Source of the DNA: Myxococcus sp. RHSTA-1-4
GTDB lineage: Bacteria; Myxococcota; Myxococcia; Myxococcales; Myxococcaceae
Direction: 5' to 3'
DNA length: 64,000 nucleotides
Assembly: GCF_020037125.1 (NCBI RefSeq)
Contig: NZ_JAIQDG010000040.1
Location: 40,964-104,963 of the forward strand
A program made the translations under genes and the position numbers. Positions within the stretch are counted from its first letter, which is position 1. Every line of letters begins with the position of its first letter. The notes under the pieces are model-generated. The model saw only the letters and a list, made by a program, of their open reading frames with translations. It was not told where the DNA came from and searched no databases. Shown piece by piece: positions 17,947 through 26,699 of this stretch.

Positions 17947-18291
17947 TCAGCTCCCCCGGTAGGTGGAATACCCGAAGGGGCTCAGCAGCAGCGGGACGTG
18001 GTAGTGCTCGTCCGGCGCCGCCAGCTCGAACACCACCGTCACGGACGGGTAGAAGCCCTTCACGCCGAGCGCCCGGAAGTACGCCCCCGTATCGAAGGCC
18101 ATCCGGTAGACGCCCGGCTCCACGCGGGAGCCCGCGGGCAGGAAGTCGCGCACGCGCCCGTCGTCGTTGGTGATGCCGCGCGCCAGCTCCTTCCAGGCCC
18201 CGTCGTGAGCCTGGACCTCCAGGGTGATGGGGACTCCGGCGGCCGGGCGGCCCCGGTGGGTGTCGAGGACGTGGGTGGACAGGGTGCTCAT
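17947..18291 (-). CDS. uraH: 5-hydroxyisourate hydrolase (transthyretin-like)
   Basis: A 114-residue protein of the transthyretin-related family. It hydrolyses 5-hydroxyisourate to OHCU, the step after urate oxidation. Signatures are STHVLDTHRGRPAAGVP at the N-terminus, a central Arg in the VEPGVYRM region, and the family-defining end YHVPLLLSPFGYSTYRGS. It is the last gene of the purine-degradation operon; its ATG overlaps the stop of the decarboxylase gene (ATGA). Cytoplasmic, with no signal peptide. Confidence 0.95.
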   Translation of the reverse strand: MSTLSTHVLDTHRGRPAAGVPITLEVQAHDGAWKELARGITNDDGRVRDFLPAGSRVEPGVYRMAFDTGAYFRALGVKGFYPSVTVVFELAAPDEHYHVPLLLSPFGYSTYRGS

Positions 18292-18797
18292 GGCGCCAGC
18301 AGCTTCTCCAGTCGGATGCGGGTGATTTTCGCCTGCTCCCCGGCGGCGATGCGCAGCTCCTCGTCGAGCGGATTGTCCAGCCGGGCGCGCAAGAGCCCCA
18401 GCATCTCCGCCGCGCTCTTCCCCGTGGCGCACACGAGGAAGATGAAGCCGAACCGCCGCTCGTACTCGGCGTTGCCGTCGGCCAGCCCTTGCAGCACGGC
18501 CTCGTCCGCGCCCACCACCCCACCCTGCTCCTGCGAGGACCAGGTGGCGGTGGAGGCGAACTTCGCCCGGAGCTGCGACACGTCGCCGATGCGGGGGTGG
18601 TGCTTGAAGGCCTCGTGCCAGTCCTCCGGGCCCGTCTGCTCCCAGAGCCACGCGGCCTCGGAGAACAGGTGCTCCGCGTCGCGGAAGGGCCGCGCGCGGA
18701 CCATGCCGTCCGCCCAGCGCGAGGAGCCGCAGCAGCGCAGCAGCTCCGCGCGGGCGTCCGCGGACAACATCCTGTTGAGCCGTTCCAGCCCGCTCAT
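18288..18797 (-). CDS. uraD: OHCU decarboxylase
   Basis: A 169-residue enzyme that converts 2-oxo-4-hydroxy-4-carboxy-5-ureidoimidazoline to S-allantoin. Family marks are the FKHHPRIGD segment (catalytic His), the WSSQEQGGV helix and EYERRFGFIFLVCATGKSA. Length is normal. It overlaps allantoicase upstream and uraH downstream by 4 bp each, which implies tight coupling in one operon. Confidence 0.95.
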   Translation of the reverse strand: MSGLERLNRMLSADARAELLRCCGSSRWADGMVRARPFRDAEHLFSEAAWLWEQTGPEDWHEAFKHHPRIGDVSQLRAKFASTATWSSQEQGGVVGADEAVLQGLADGNAEYERRFGFIFLVCATGKSAAEMLGLLRARLDNPLDEELRIAAGEQAKITRIRLEKLLAP

Positions 18798-19816
18798 GCC
18801 GGCCGCCCGTGGACCCGCAGCCGGCTGACGCCGCCGTCGGGGTAGATGCGCAGGCGCACGTGGGTGAAGGGCCCCTGGGCGCGCAGCTCGGACTCGTAGA
18901 AGTGCCGGTGGTCCGCCTGCAGCTTCGTGCGCGGCAGCAGCTCCGTCCACGTGATGTCGTGCGCGTTGGCGAAGTCCACCACCGGCTCGCGCAGGTAGCA
19001 GCCCTCGATGGAGGCCGACTCGGGGAAGTTGCCCTTGTAGTGCGCGGTGTCCACCTCCACCTTCTGCACGGTGCCCGGCACGGCGAGCTTCACCACAATC
19101 CAGTCGAAGCCCGGCAGCACGCGCTTGCGCCGCGTCTCCCAGCCCTCGCCCATGTTGGCGGCGCGGCCCGGGAGGATGAGGTTGTCCTTGGGGCCGAAGA
19201 AGGCGTCGTTGCACGCCACCACCGTGCCGCCATTCTCCGCCGCCGCCAGGTCCACCGTCCCGCCCGCGCGCGTGAGGCGCTCGAAGTCCGGCCGCACCTC
19301 GCCGTGCACGCGGAAGCGCGCCACGCCGCCGTCCGGGTAGATGTTGAGGCGCAGGTGCGTCCAGCGCTGCTCGCTGGCGATGGGGAAGAGGTTGCGCGAG
19401 CCGCCCTGCAGCCGGAGCTGCGGGAGGATGCGTGTCCACTTCGCGTCCACCAGCGACTCGGGCGAGGGCGAGCCCTCCACCTCCAGCGCGTCCACCGAGG
19501 CGTACTCGGGGAAGTTGCCGAGGAAGTGGTTGGTGTCGATGTCCACGCCGCGCACCACGCCCGGCAGGCCGAGCTGGAGGATGCACCAGTCATGGCCCGG
19601 CACACGCTTGCGGCGCGACTCCCAGCCGTCCATCCACTTGCCCTGCTCGGTGTACTTGCCGGGGATGAAGACGCCCCGGCCGGGCTTCAGGAGGTTCTCC
19701 TTGGCCGCGAAGAACTCGTCGCTGGCCAGCAGGGCGCGGCCACCCACGTTCTCCGCCACGAGGTCGATGAGCTCCGTGAATCCTACGCGCAGCTTTCCCT
19801 CTTCGGGTGCATGCAT
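18794..19816 (-). CDS. alc: Allantoicase
   Basis: A 340-residue protein made of two homologous jelly-roll halves. The first has DEFFAAKENLLKPGRG and WESRRKRVPGHDWCILQLG; the second repeats them as DAFFGPKDNLILPGRA and WETRRKRVLPGFDWIVVKL. It hydrolyses allantoate to ureidoglycolate and urea. It follows allantoinase after 25 bp and overlaps the OHCU decarboxylase gene. A ureidoglycolate lyase is not visible in the operon. Confidence 0.95.
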   Translation of the reverse strand: MHAPEEGKLRVGFTELIDLVAENVGGRALLASDEFFAAKENLLKPGRGVFIPGKYTEQGKWMDGWESRRKRVPGHDWCILQLGLPGVVRGVDIDTNHFLGNFPEYASVDALEVEGSPSPESLVDAKWTRILPQLRLQGGSRNLFPIASEQRWTHLRLNIYPDGGVARFRVHGEVRPDFERLTRAGGTVDLAAAENGGTVVACNDAFFGPKDNLILPGRAANMGEGWETRRKRVLPGFDWIVVKLAVPGTVQKVEVDTAHYKGNFPESASIEGCYLREPVVDFANAHDITWTELLPRTKLQADHRHFYESELRAQGPFTHVRLRIYPDGGVSRLRVHGRPA

Positions 19817-19841
19817 GGTGTGTGTTCTCTCTCCAGGTGCT

Positions 19842-21212
19842 TCAGGCAGCGACGCGCGCCGCGACGGGGCGGCGCACCCATCTTCCCACCGGGCGCGGCA
19901 ACGGCTGGCCGCGCTCGTAGACCTTCGCCCCGCGCAGGAACGTCATCTCCACCACGCCCGTGAGCGTGCGGCCCGCGTAGGGTGTAATCGGATGGCGGTG
20001 GAGCAGGCGAGTGGGCTCCACGGTGAAGGACGCCTCGGGGTCGAAGACCACCAGGTCCGCGTCCGCGCCGGGAGACAGCGTGCCCTTCACGCCATACAAG
20101 CCCACCAGCCGCGCCGGGGCCTCGCACATCCAGCGGACGAGCGACTCCAGGCCGTGTCCGCGCCGGCGCGCCTCCGTCCACACCGCCGGCAGGCTGAGCT
20201 GCAGGGACGCAATGCCGCCCCACGCAGCGCCGAAGTCCCCGCGGTCCAGGTGCTTCAGGGCCGGCGTACAGGGCGAGTGGTCCGACACCACCAATTCGAT
20301 GTCCCCCTGCGCCAGCCCGGCCCACAGCCGCTCGCGGTTCTCCGCCTCGCGGATGGGCGGCGCGCACTTGAAGTGGGTGGCGCCGTCCTCAATCTCCTCC
20401 GCCGTGAAGGAGAGGTAGTGCGGGCACGTCTCCACGGACACGGGCAGGCCCTCGCGGCGGGCCTCGCGCAGCACGGGCAGCGCGTCCGCCGAGGACAGGT
20501 GGACGATGTGCACCCGGCAGCGGTGCTCGCGCGCCAGCTCCACCATCATCCGGATGGCGTCGTCCTCCCAGCGCTTCGGCCGGGACTCCAGGTAGCCCCG
20601 GTACGTGCGCGGATTGGTGCCCGCGCCGCCCTCCACCGGGGACTCCAGCTCCGCGTGGACGATGAGCGGCACGCCCCGCCGCGCCAGAATCGGCATGGCC
20701 ACGTCGAGCACCGCGCGGTCCGCGGGTGGAAACTCGTCCACGCCGGACGGACACAGGAAGCACTTGAAGCCGGCGATGCCCGCGTCGATGAGCCGCTCCA
20801 GCTCGTCCGCGTTGCCGGGAATGACGCCGCCCCAGAAGGCATGGTCCACGTGGCAGCGGCTCCAGGCCGTGCGGGCCTTGAGGAGGAGCGCGTCCAGCGT
20901 GGTGGTGGGCGGCAGCGAGTTGAGCGGCATGTCCACCACCGTGGTGATGCCGCCGGCCGCCGCCGCGCGCGTGGCCGTCTCGAAGCCCTCCCACTCGGTG
21001 CGGCCGGGCTCGTTGATGTGGGCGTGGCTGTCCACCACGCCGGGCATCACCACCCGGTCGCCCACGTCCGTCACCGGCAGGCCGGCGGGAATGTCCGAGG
21101 GAGCCACCACCGCGGCCACCCGGCCCTCCCGCACCACCACCGCCGCCTCGCGAAGGCCCTCCGGCGCGAGGACGCGCCGGCTCTTCAGCACGAAGTCCTC
21201 ACCACTGCTCAT
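19842..21212 (-). CDS. allB: Allantoinase
   Basis: A 456-residue amidohydrolase. The metal-binding DSHAHINEPG lies in the first strand, with a Lys for carbamylation in AGFKCFLCPSG. Later His ligands are in IVHAE and HIVHLSSADAL, and the final Asp is in VVSDHSPC. It opens the hydantoin ring of allantoin to allantoate. Its ATG overlaps the stop of the upstream flavoprotein gene (ATGA). The C-terminal TPYAGRTLTGVVE segment is typical of dihydropyrimidinase/allantoinase family members. Confidence 0.95.
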   Translation of the reverse strand: MSSGEDFVLKSRRVLAPEGLREAAVVVREGRVAAVVAPSDIPAGLPVTDVGDRVVMPGVVDSHAHINEPGRTEWEGFETATRAAAAGGITTVVDMPLNSLPPTTTLDALLLKARTAWSRCHVDHAFWGGVIPGNADELERLIDAGIAGFKCFLCPSGVDEFPPADRAVLDVAMPILARRGVPLIVHAELESPVEGGAGTNPRTYRGYLESRPKRWEDDAIRMMVELAREHRCRVHIVHLSSADALPVLREARREGLPVSVETCPHYLSFTAEEIEDGATHFKCAPPIREAENRERLWAGLAQGDIELVVSDHSPCTPALKHLDRGDFGAAWGGIASLQLSLPAVWTEARRRGHGLESLVRWMCEAPARLVGLYGVKGTLSPGADADLVVFDPEASFTVEPTRLLHRHPITPYAGRTLTGVVEMTFLRGAKVYERGQPLPRPVGRWVRRPVAARVAA

Positions 21213-22684
21213 GGCTCGAATTCCTTCTCGTCGTAGCGTTCCAGGGACTCGAAGAACGCGTCCCGGTCATCCAGGAAGAGCTGCCGCGTCACTCCGCCCA
21301 CCAGCCGGGGCAGGCCGTACTTCATCCCGGAGATGCTGGCTCCGCCGAAGCCCAGCGACAGCAGGCAGCCGAAGGTGAAGTTGAAGATGGACGACAGGTA
21401 CGGCGCGCGGCCCGGGTGCTTCTCCTGCAGCTCGAAGTGGGCGCCCAGGTATGGGTGGCGCGAGAGGTCCGCGTGCTCCTGGCCCTGGGGCGGCGTGAAG
21501 CGGTCCTTCCACAGCGCGATGTCCTCGTACAGGCGCGCCAGCTCCGGGCGCAGGGACAAATCCGTCACCGTGCCGCTGCCGACGATGAGCTTGTCGAAGG
21601 TGAACTGGCCATGCGGCGTGGTGACGCGGGCCTTGCCGCCCACCTCCTCCGCGGCCAGCCACGGGCTCTCGCCATGCAGGTGGAACTGGGGGAAGGCCTT
21701 GGCGCGGCGGTACGTGTCCGCGGGCGGGAGCTGCCCCATCTCGATGATGCGGTGGATGAAGCGCCACTTGTCCGCGTCCGGCAGGTCCGCGTGGTGCTTG
21801 AGGAAGCCCACGAACTCCGCCCAGCGGTACGGGTTGACGGTGGGCAGCGTCTTGCGCCGGTAGAAGAGGCGCACCTCGGAAGCGCCGTGCTCCAGCGCCA
21901 CGGACGCGTTGTCGAAGGCGGAGGCGCCCGCGCCCAGCACGCCCACGCTCCGGCCCCGCAGCGCCTCGAAGTCGATGTCGTCGCGCGTGTGGGCGTACAG
22001 CTCGCGCGGCAGGTCCGCCACCACGGACGGCACCTCCCAGCGGCCCGAGCCGTCGATGCCGGTGGCCAGCACCACCTTGCGCGCGTACAGCACCCCGGCA
22101 TCCCCGTCACGGGTGTGGTGGAAGGGGGCGATGAAGCACTCCTCCTCCGGGCTCCACGTCAGCGCGCCCACGCGGGTGCGGCAGCGCACGGGGATGTCCA
22201 GCGTGCGGCGGTACCAGTTGATGTAGTCCGCCCACATCTCCTTGGGGATGAGTCCCACGGAATCCCAGGAGCCCTCGCCGTGCTGGGCCTCGTACCAGGA
22301 CTGGAAGCAGAGGTTGGGGAGGTTGAGGTCCGGACCGGTGAGATGCTTGGGCGTGCGCAGCGTGTGCATGCGCGCGAACGTCTTCCAGGGCCCGGCGAGG
22401 TCCGGCTCGCTGTCGTCCACCACGAGCAGGTTGGTGACGCGCTCGCGCATCAGCCCGAAGGCGGCGGTGAGCCCGCTCTGTCCGCCACCGATGATGAGCA
22501 CGTCCAGCACGGGCTGGCCGGCCCGCGTGCAGCGCGGCAGCACCCAGGGGCGCTTGGGGTATTCCAGCCGCTCGAGGTCCCTTCGAATCACATCCTCCAA
22601 CGCGGAGAGACCGGGGGAAGACGGCGCTTCGGGACTCCGGGGGAGGACGCGCATGGCCCACATCGTAGCCGCGCACCGAGTCAT
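21209..22684 (-). CDS. FAD/NAD(P)-dependent monooxygenase, candidate urate hydroxylase
   Basis: A 491-residue two-dinucleotide-fold flavoprotein. DVLIIGGGQSGLTAA is the FAD-binding GxGxxG motif near residue 65, and SVGVLGAGASAFDNA (~residue 230) is a second Rossmann motif for NAD(P)H. It is the first gene of the operon that otherwise begins at 5-hydroxyisourate, and no uricase is present. By position it should oxidise urate. HpyO, described from Xanthomonas as a urate hydroxylase unrelated to HpxO, is the closest precedent I know. The homology itself is unchecked. Three in-frame ATGs (22684, 22663, 22654) compete as starts and none has a strong ribosome site. Confidence 0.8.
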   Translation of the reverse strand: MTRCAATMWAMRVLPRSPEAPSSPGLSALEDVIRRDLERLEYPKRPWVLPRCTRAGQPVLDVLIIGGGQSGLTAAFGLMRERVTNLLVVDDSEPDLAGPWKTFARMHTLRTPKHLTGPDLNLPNLCFQSWYEAQHGEGSWDSVGLIPKEMWADYINWYRRTLDIPVRCRTRVGALTWSPEEECFIAPFHHTRDGDAGVLYARKVVLATGIDGSGRWEVPSVVADLPRELYAHTRDDIDFEALRGRSVGVLGAGASAFDNASVALEHGASEVRLFYRRKTLPTVNPYRWAEFVGFLKHHADLPDADKWRFIHRIIEMGQLPPADTYRRAKAFPQFHLHGESPWLAAEEVGGKARVTTPHGQFTFDKLIVGSGTVTDLSLRPELARLYEDIALWKDRFTPPQGQEHADLSRHPYLGAHFELQEKHPGRAPYLSSIFNFTFGCLLSLGFGGASISGMKYGLPRLVGGVTRQLFLDDRDAFFESLERYDEKEFEP

Positions 22685-22834
22685 CGGGTCAATGTCACCC
22701 GGACGACAGGGAAGTCCCGGGAAATCAAAGGGTTCACTGGTGGGACAGTCCTCGCTTCCCGGCTGCCGAGACCGGGCCGGTTGGTTATGCTCCGCCGCCC
22801 TTCGTTTCCGCCCTCAACCCCGAGGTCATTCCGC

Positions 22835-24490
22835 GTGATCAACGCCATTACCCGCGTCCCGGCTCCGAAGAACGAGCCCGTCCTCTCCTACGCGCCCAGC
22901 ACGCCCGAGCGCCGTGAGCTGCAGGCCACGCTCAAGCGCATGAGCGGCGAGCAGATCGAGATTCCCGTCCTCATCGGCGGCAAGCACGTGCGTACCGGCA
23001 AGACGGACACCGTGCGCATGCCGCACAAGCACTCGCACGTGCTGGCCACGCTGCACGAGGCCGACGCCACCCACGTGGAGCTGGCCATCCAGAACGCGCT
23101 CTCCGTCAAGGAGGACTGGGCGCGCATGCCGTTCCAGTCGCGCGCCGCCATCTTCCTGCGCGCCGCGGAGCTGCTGTCCACCCGCTACCGCCCCATCATG
23201 AACGCCGCCACCATGCTGGGTCAGTCCAAGACGGCCCACCAGGCGGAGATTGACGCCACGTGCGAGGCGGTGGACTTCCTGCGCTACAACGTCCACTTCG
23301 CCGAGCAGATTCTCGCCACGCAGCCGGAGAACGCGCCGCAGACGTGGAACATGACGGACTACCGCCCGCTGGACGGCTTCGTCTTCGCGGTGGCGCCCTT
23401 CAACTTCACGTCCATCGCCATGAACCTGGCCGTCGCGCCGGCGCTGATGGGCAACGTGGTGCTCTTCAAGCCGTCCAACACCGCCGCCTACAGCGCCTGG
23501 TACATCATGGAGCTGCTGCGCGAGGCGGGGCTGCCCGACGGCGTCATCAACATGCTGCCCGGTGACGGCCCCACGGTGGGCAACCCCGTGCTGGCCAGCC
23601 CGCACCTGGGCGGCATCCACTTCACCGGCTCCACGCCCACGTTCAACTCGATGTGGAAGACGGTGGGCGAGAACATCTCCAGGTACAAGCAGTACCCCCG
23701 GCTGGTGGGTGAGACGGGCGGCAAGGACTTCATCGTCGCCCACGCGTCCGCGGCGGATGACATCGAAGCGCTCGCGGTGGCCATCGTCCGCGGCGGCTTC
23801 GAGTACCAGGGCCAGAAGTGCTCCGCGCCCAGCCGCATCTTCGTCCCCGAGTCCCTGTGGCCGAAGCTCAAGCCCCGCCTCCAGGCGCTCATCGCCGAGA
23901 TTCGCATGGGCGACGTGACGGACTTCCGCAACTTCATGGGCGCCGTCATCGACGAGAAGTCCTTCAAGAAGACGTCGGGCTACATCGACCTGGCGAAGAA
24001 CGACAACCAGGCCTCCATCGTGGCCGGCGGTGAGACGGACCGGAAGGAGGGCTGGTTCGTGAAGCCCACGCTGGTGCAGCTCGCCGACCCGCGCCACCGC
24101 ATCCTCCGCGAGGAAATCTTCGCGCCCGTGGTGGGCCTGCACGTCTACCCGGACGCGAAGTACGTGGAGACGCTGCGCGAGGTCGACCAGGCCGCCGCCT
24201 ACGCCCTCACCGGCGCGGTGTTCGCGCGGGACAGGAAGGCCATCGACACGGCGCTGACGGAGCTGCGCCACGCGGCGGGCAACTTCTACATCAACGACAA
24301 GCCCACGGGCGCGGTGGTGGGCCAGCAGCCCTTCGGCGGCTCGCGCGCGTCCGGCACCAACGACAAGGCGGGCTCCGCGCTCAACCTGACGCGCTGGACG
24401 AGCCCCCGCACCATCAAGGAGAACTTCGTGCCGCCCGTGAAGGTGCCCTACCCCTTCATGGACAACGACCCGCACGAAGGGGCCATCTGA
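22835..24490 (+). CDS. pruA: Delta-1-pyrroline-5-carboxylate dehydrogenase
   Basis: A 551-residue aldehyde dehydrogenase that oxidises glutamate semialdehyde/P5C to glutamate with NAD in proline catabolism. Typical features are VAPFNFTSIAMNLA, ETGGKDFIVAH (catalytic Glu), the active Cys in EYQGQKCSAPSR, EEIFAPVVG, and INDKPTGAVVGQQPFGGSRASGTNDKAG near the end. The start is a GTG with GAGG nine bases upstream; the frame remains open further upstream only as an antisense shadow of the flavoprotein gene. No proline dehydrogenase is fused or adjacent, so the two steps are separate proteins here. Confidence 0.96.
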   Translation: MINAITRVPAPKNEPVLSYAPSTPERRELQATLKRMSGEQIEIPVLIGGKHVRTGKTDTVRMPHKHSHVLATLHEADATHVELAIQNALSVKEDWARMPFQSRAAIFLRAAELLSTRYRPIMNAATMLGQSKTAHQAEIDATCEAVDFLRYNVHFAEQILATQPENAPQTWNMTDYRPLDGFVFAVAPFNFTSIAMNLAVAPALMGNVVLFKPSNTAAYSAWYIMELLREAGLPDGVINMLPGDGPTVGNPVLASPHLGGIHFTGSTPTFNSMWKTVGENISRYKQYPRLVGETGGKDFIVAHASAADDIEALAVAIVRGGFEYQGQKCSAPSRIFVPESLWPKLKPRLQALIAEIRMGDVTDFRNFMGAVIDEKSFKKTSGYIDLAKNDNQASIVAGGETDRKEGWFVKPTLVQLADPRHRILREEIFAPVVGLHVYPDAKYVETLREVDQAAAYALTGAVFARDRKAIDTALTELRHAAGNFYINDKPTGAVVGQQPFGGSRASGTNDKAGSALNLTRWTSPRTIKENFVPPVKVPYPFMDNDPHEGAI

Positions 24491-24497
24491 GACGCCC

Positions 24498-25346
24498 ATG
24501 AGCGGTCCATTCGCCGGCATCGCGGGCCTGGACACGTACGCGCTGGTGGACGGCGGATGCCGCGTGGAGGTCATTCCCTCGCGCGGCGCCCTCGTCACCC
24601 GGATGACGGTGGACGGCGACGAGGTGCTCTACCTCGACGAGGCCACCGTCGCCGACCCGGCGAAGAACGTGCGCGGCGGCATCCCCGTGCTCTTCCCCAA
24701 CGCGGGTCCGCTGCCGGGAGACACGTACCCGGCGGACCGCGAGCTGTACACATTGCCGCAGCACGGCTTCGCGCGGAGGATGCCGTGGAAGGTGCGGCAG
24801 TCGGAGGACTCCCTGCTGGTGGTGGGGCTGTCTTCCAACGTGGAGACGCGGCGCCACTTCCCCTGGAAGTTCGACGCGCAGCTCACCTTCTCGCTGGTGG
24901 GCACGCGGCTGACGCTGGGCTTCGACGTGCAGAACCAGGACCACCGGCCGATGCCGCTGCACCTGGGCTTCCACCCCTACTTCCGGGTGCCGGAGGAAAT
25001 GAAGCTCCAGACGCGCGTGGAGACGGATGCCACGCACGCCTGGGACAACCGGCTCAAGCGCGAGGTGCCCTTTACCGGCTTCGACTTCACCGAGGACGAG
25101 GTGGACCTGCACCTGAGGAACCACTCGGGGCCCGGGACGCGGCTGGAGCGCGGGCCGGGGAGCCGGCCGGTGCGCCTGTCCTGGAGCCCGGAGTTCCGCC
25201 TGCTCGTCGTGTGGACGTTCAAGGGGAAGGACTTCATCTGCGTGGAGCCGTGGACGGCCGCCGCGGGTGCGCTGGCCACCGGACAGGGGCTGCTGCACGT
25301 ACCTCCCGGCGAGCGGACCTCGCTCGCGTTCGACATCGAGGCGTGA
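24498..25346 (+). CDS. Aldose 1-epimerase family (hexose-6-phosphate mutarotase-like)
   Basis: A 282-residue galactose-mutarotase fold protein. It has GGIPVLFPNAGPL, PQHGFARRMPW (catalytic-site His), LHLGFHPYFRVP and a late Glu in ICVEPWTA, the pattern of YeaD-type D-hexose-6-phosphate mutarotases rather than classical GalM. It begins 7 bp after the P5C dehydrogenase stop, so the two are likely co-transcribed, although no pathway link is evident. A strong hairpin terminator follows. Confidence 0.9.
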   Translation: MSGPFAGIAGLDTYALVDGGCRVEVIPSRGALVTRMTVDGDEVLYLDEATVADPAKNVRGGIPVLFPNAGPLPGDTYPADRELYTLPQHGFARRMPWKVRQSEDSLLVVGLSSNVETRRHFPWKFDAQLTFSLVGTRLTLGFDVQNQDHRPMPLHLGFHPYFRVPEEMKLQTRVETDATHAWDNRLKREVPFTGFDFTEDEVDLHLRNHSGPGTRLERGPGSRPVRLSWSPEFRLLVVWTFKGKDFICVEPWTAAAGALATGQGLLHVPPGERTSLAFDIEA

Positions 25347-25368
25347 GCGAGGTGGCGCCTGCTTCCTG

Positions 25369-25397
25369 GCGCCTCCCCCGACGGTGAGGGGAGGCGC
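25369..25397 (+). terminator. Terminator after the pruA/epimerase operon
   Basis: GCGCCTCCCC (25369-25378) pairs perfectly over ten bases with GGGGAGGCGC (25388-25397) around a nine-base loop, 22 bases past the stop codon. No U-run follows. Confidence 0.5.
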
Positions 25398-25484
25398 TGG
25401 AAGGGCGCGCCGTCCTCTGCCGCTTGTTCCCGGAGCCGGGCGTGCCCAGCGGTGCCTTGAGGGGCACCAGCACAGGAGGGCGCC

Positions 25485-26672
25485 ATGTCCAGGTTCAGGT
25501 CCACCCAGTCCCATTGGAGGGCCCGGCACCCGAGGGCCTGGATGCTGCTCGTGTTCATCCTGTGCGCGGTGTTCCCCAGAATCTCGAGGGCCGCGGAGCT
25601 GCGCACCGGCGACGTGGTGACGGTGGGCCCGCAGGAGGTCATCAACGATGACCTCTATGCCTTCGGCCGCGAGGTGGTCATCCAGGGCACGGTGCGCGGG
25701 GACGTGGTGGCGGCGGCGCGGCGGCTCGACATGCGAGGCACCGTCGAGGGTGATTTGCTCTCCGGTGCCATGGAGACGACGGTGGCGGGCCCGGTGCGGG
25801 GCAGCCTCCGGAGCGCCACCGGGGACCTCACGCTGACGGCCGCGGTGGGCAAGGACGCCCTGATTTTTGGCAACCAGGTGGGCCTGATGCCGGGCACGAA
25901 CATCCCCGGAGACCTGCTCGTCGCGGGCAACGAGGTCAGGGTCCAGGCCCCGGTGGGGGGCGACGTGCGGGCCTCGGCGCAGTCGCTCACGCTGGGGGCT
26001 CCGGTGAGCGGCAGCGTGAGCGCCGAGGTCGTCACGCTCCGGCTGGCCGAGGGCGCGCGCGTCGGCGGAGACCTGCGCTTCACCGCCCAGAGCGAGGCCC
26101 AGGTTCCCCCCGAGGCTGTCGCGGGCCGCGTGGAGCGGCTGCCCTACGAGGAGCGCGACGGGGGAGGAGGCGTGCTGGGCTTCCTCTATCTCTGGGGACG
26201 CTCCATCGTCGGCCTGTTCGCGTTGGGACTGCTGCTCGCGTTGCTGGCGCCCCGGCTCGCGGCACGCGCGCCGGCGGAGCTGCGCGAGCAACCGTGGAGG
26301 AGCCTGGGCTGGGGGGCCGTGGTCTTCGTGGTCACTCCCCTCCTCGCCGGCGCGCTCTTCGTGCTGGGGCTGGTGGTGGGCGGCTGGTGGTTGGGGGTGT
26401 TCGCACTGGCGCTCTACGTGCTGGCGCTGCTGACGAGCTTCCCGGTGGTGGGGCTGCTCATCGGCCGGTGGCTGCTGGAGCGCTTCGGGAAGCGGGGCGC
26501 CTCGGTCATCCTCGCGCTGCTGGTGGGCATCGTCCTGCTGACGCTCGCCAGGCGGGTGCCCATCCTGGGCGGGCTCATCGCCCTGGCCACCATGTGCTTC
26601 GGACTGGGGGCCCTGCTGCTGGCCATCCGGCACCAGCGAGGACCCGCCGCGTCCACCCCTGCCCCTGCCTGA
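25485..26672 (+). CDS. Bactofilin-like beta-helix protein with membrane C-terminus
   Basis: A 395-residue protein. Residues ~1-36 contain a hydrophobic signal or anchor (AWMLLVFILCAVF). Residues ~40-230 repeat short strands with recurrent GD/GN turns (IQGTVRGDVVAAARR, RGTVEGDLLSGAM, VQAPVGGDVRASAQS), the pattern of polymer-forming bactofilin beta-helices. About four or five membrane spans follow (~245-385). The beta-helix would be extracytoplasmic if the N-terminal segment is a signal. AGGAGGGCGCC precedes the ATG. Family proteins of this layout are annotated as polymer-forming cytoskeletal; the role here is unknown. Confidence 0.8.
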   Translation: MSRFRSTQSHWRARHPRAWMLLVFILCAVFPRISRAAELRTGDVVTVGPQEVINDDLYAFGREVVIQGTVRGDVVAAARRLDMRGTVEGDLLSGAMETTVAGPVRGSLRSATGDLTLTAAVGKDALIFGNQVGLMPGTNIPGDLLVAGNEVRVQAPVGGDVRASAQSLTLGAPVSGSVSAEVVTLRLAEGARVGGDLRFTAQSEAQVPPEAVAGRVERLPYEERDGGGGVLGFLYLWGRSIVGLFALGLLLALLAPRLAARAPAELREQPWRSLGWGAVVFVVTPLLAGALFVLGLVVGGWWLGVFALALYVLALLTSFPVVGLLIGRWLLERFGKRGASVILALLVGIVLLTLARRVPILGGLIALATMCFGLGALLLAIRHQRGPAASTPAPA

Positions 26673-26695
26673 GTCCCGGGCCGGTGGCCCCGGAC
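26673..26695. terminator. Bidirectional hairpin between convergent genes
   Basis: GTCCCGGGCC (26673-26682) and GGCCCCGGAC (26686-26695) pair with a single C·C mismatch around a three-base loop, filling the 27-bp gap between the bactofilin-like gene and the P450 gene. Confidence 0.5.
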
Positions 26696-26699
26696 CGCC

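Noticed and set aside
21416..22834. The N-terminal extension of the P5C dehydrogenase frame
   Set aside because: The extra 470 codons are antisense to the flavoprotein gene and precede a normal GTG start with a ribosome site; the family length is reached without them.
24456..26633. A 725-codon minus-strand frame opposite the epimerase and bactofilin-like genes
   Set aside because: His/Gln/Arg-rich antisense shadow; both plus-strand genes have recognisable domains and ribosome sites.
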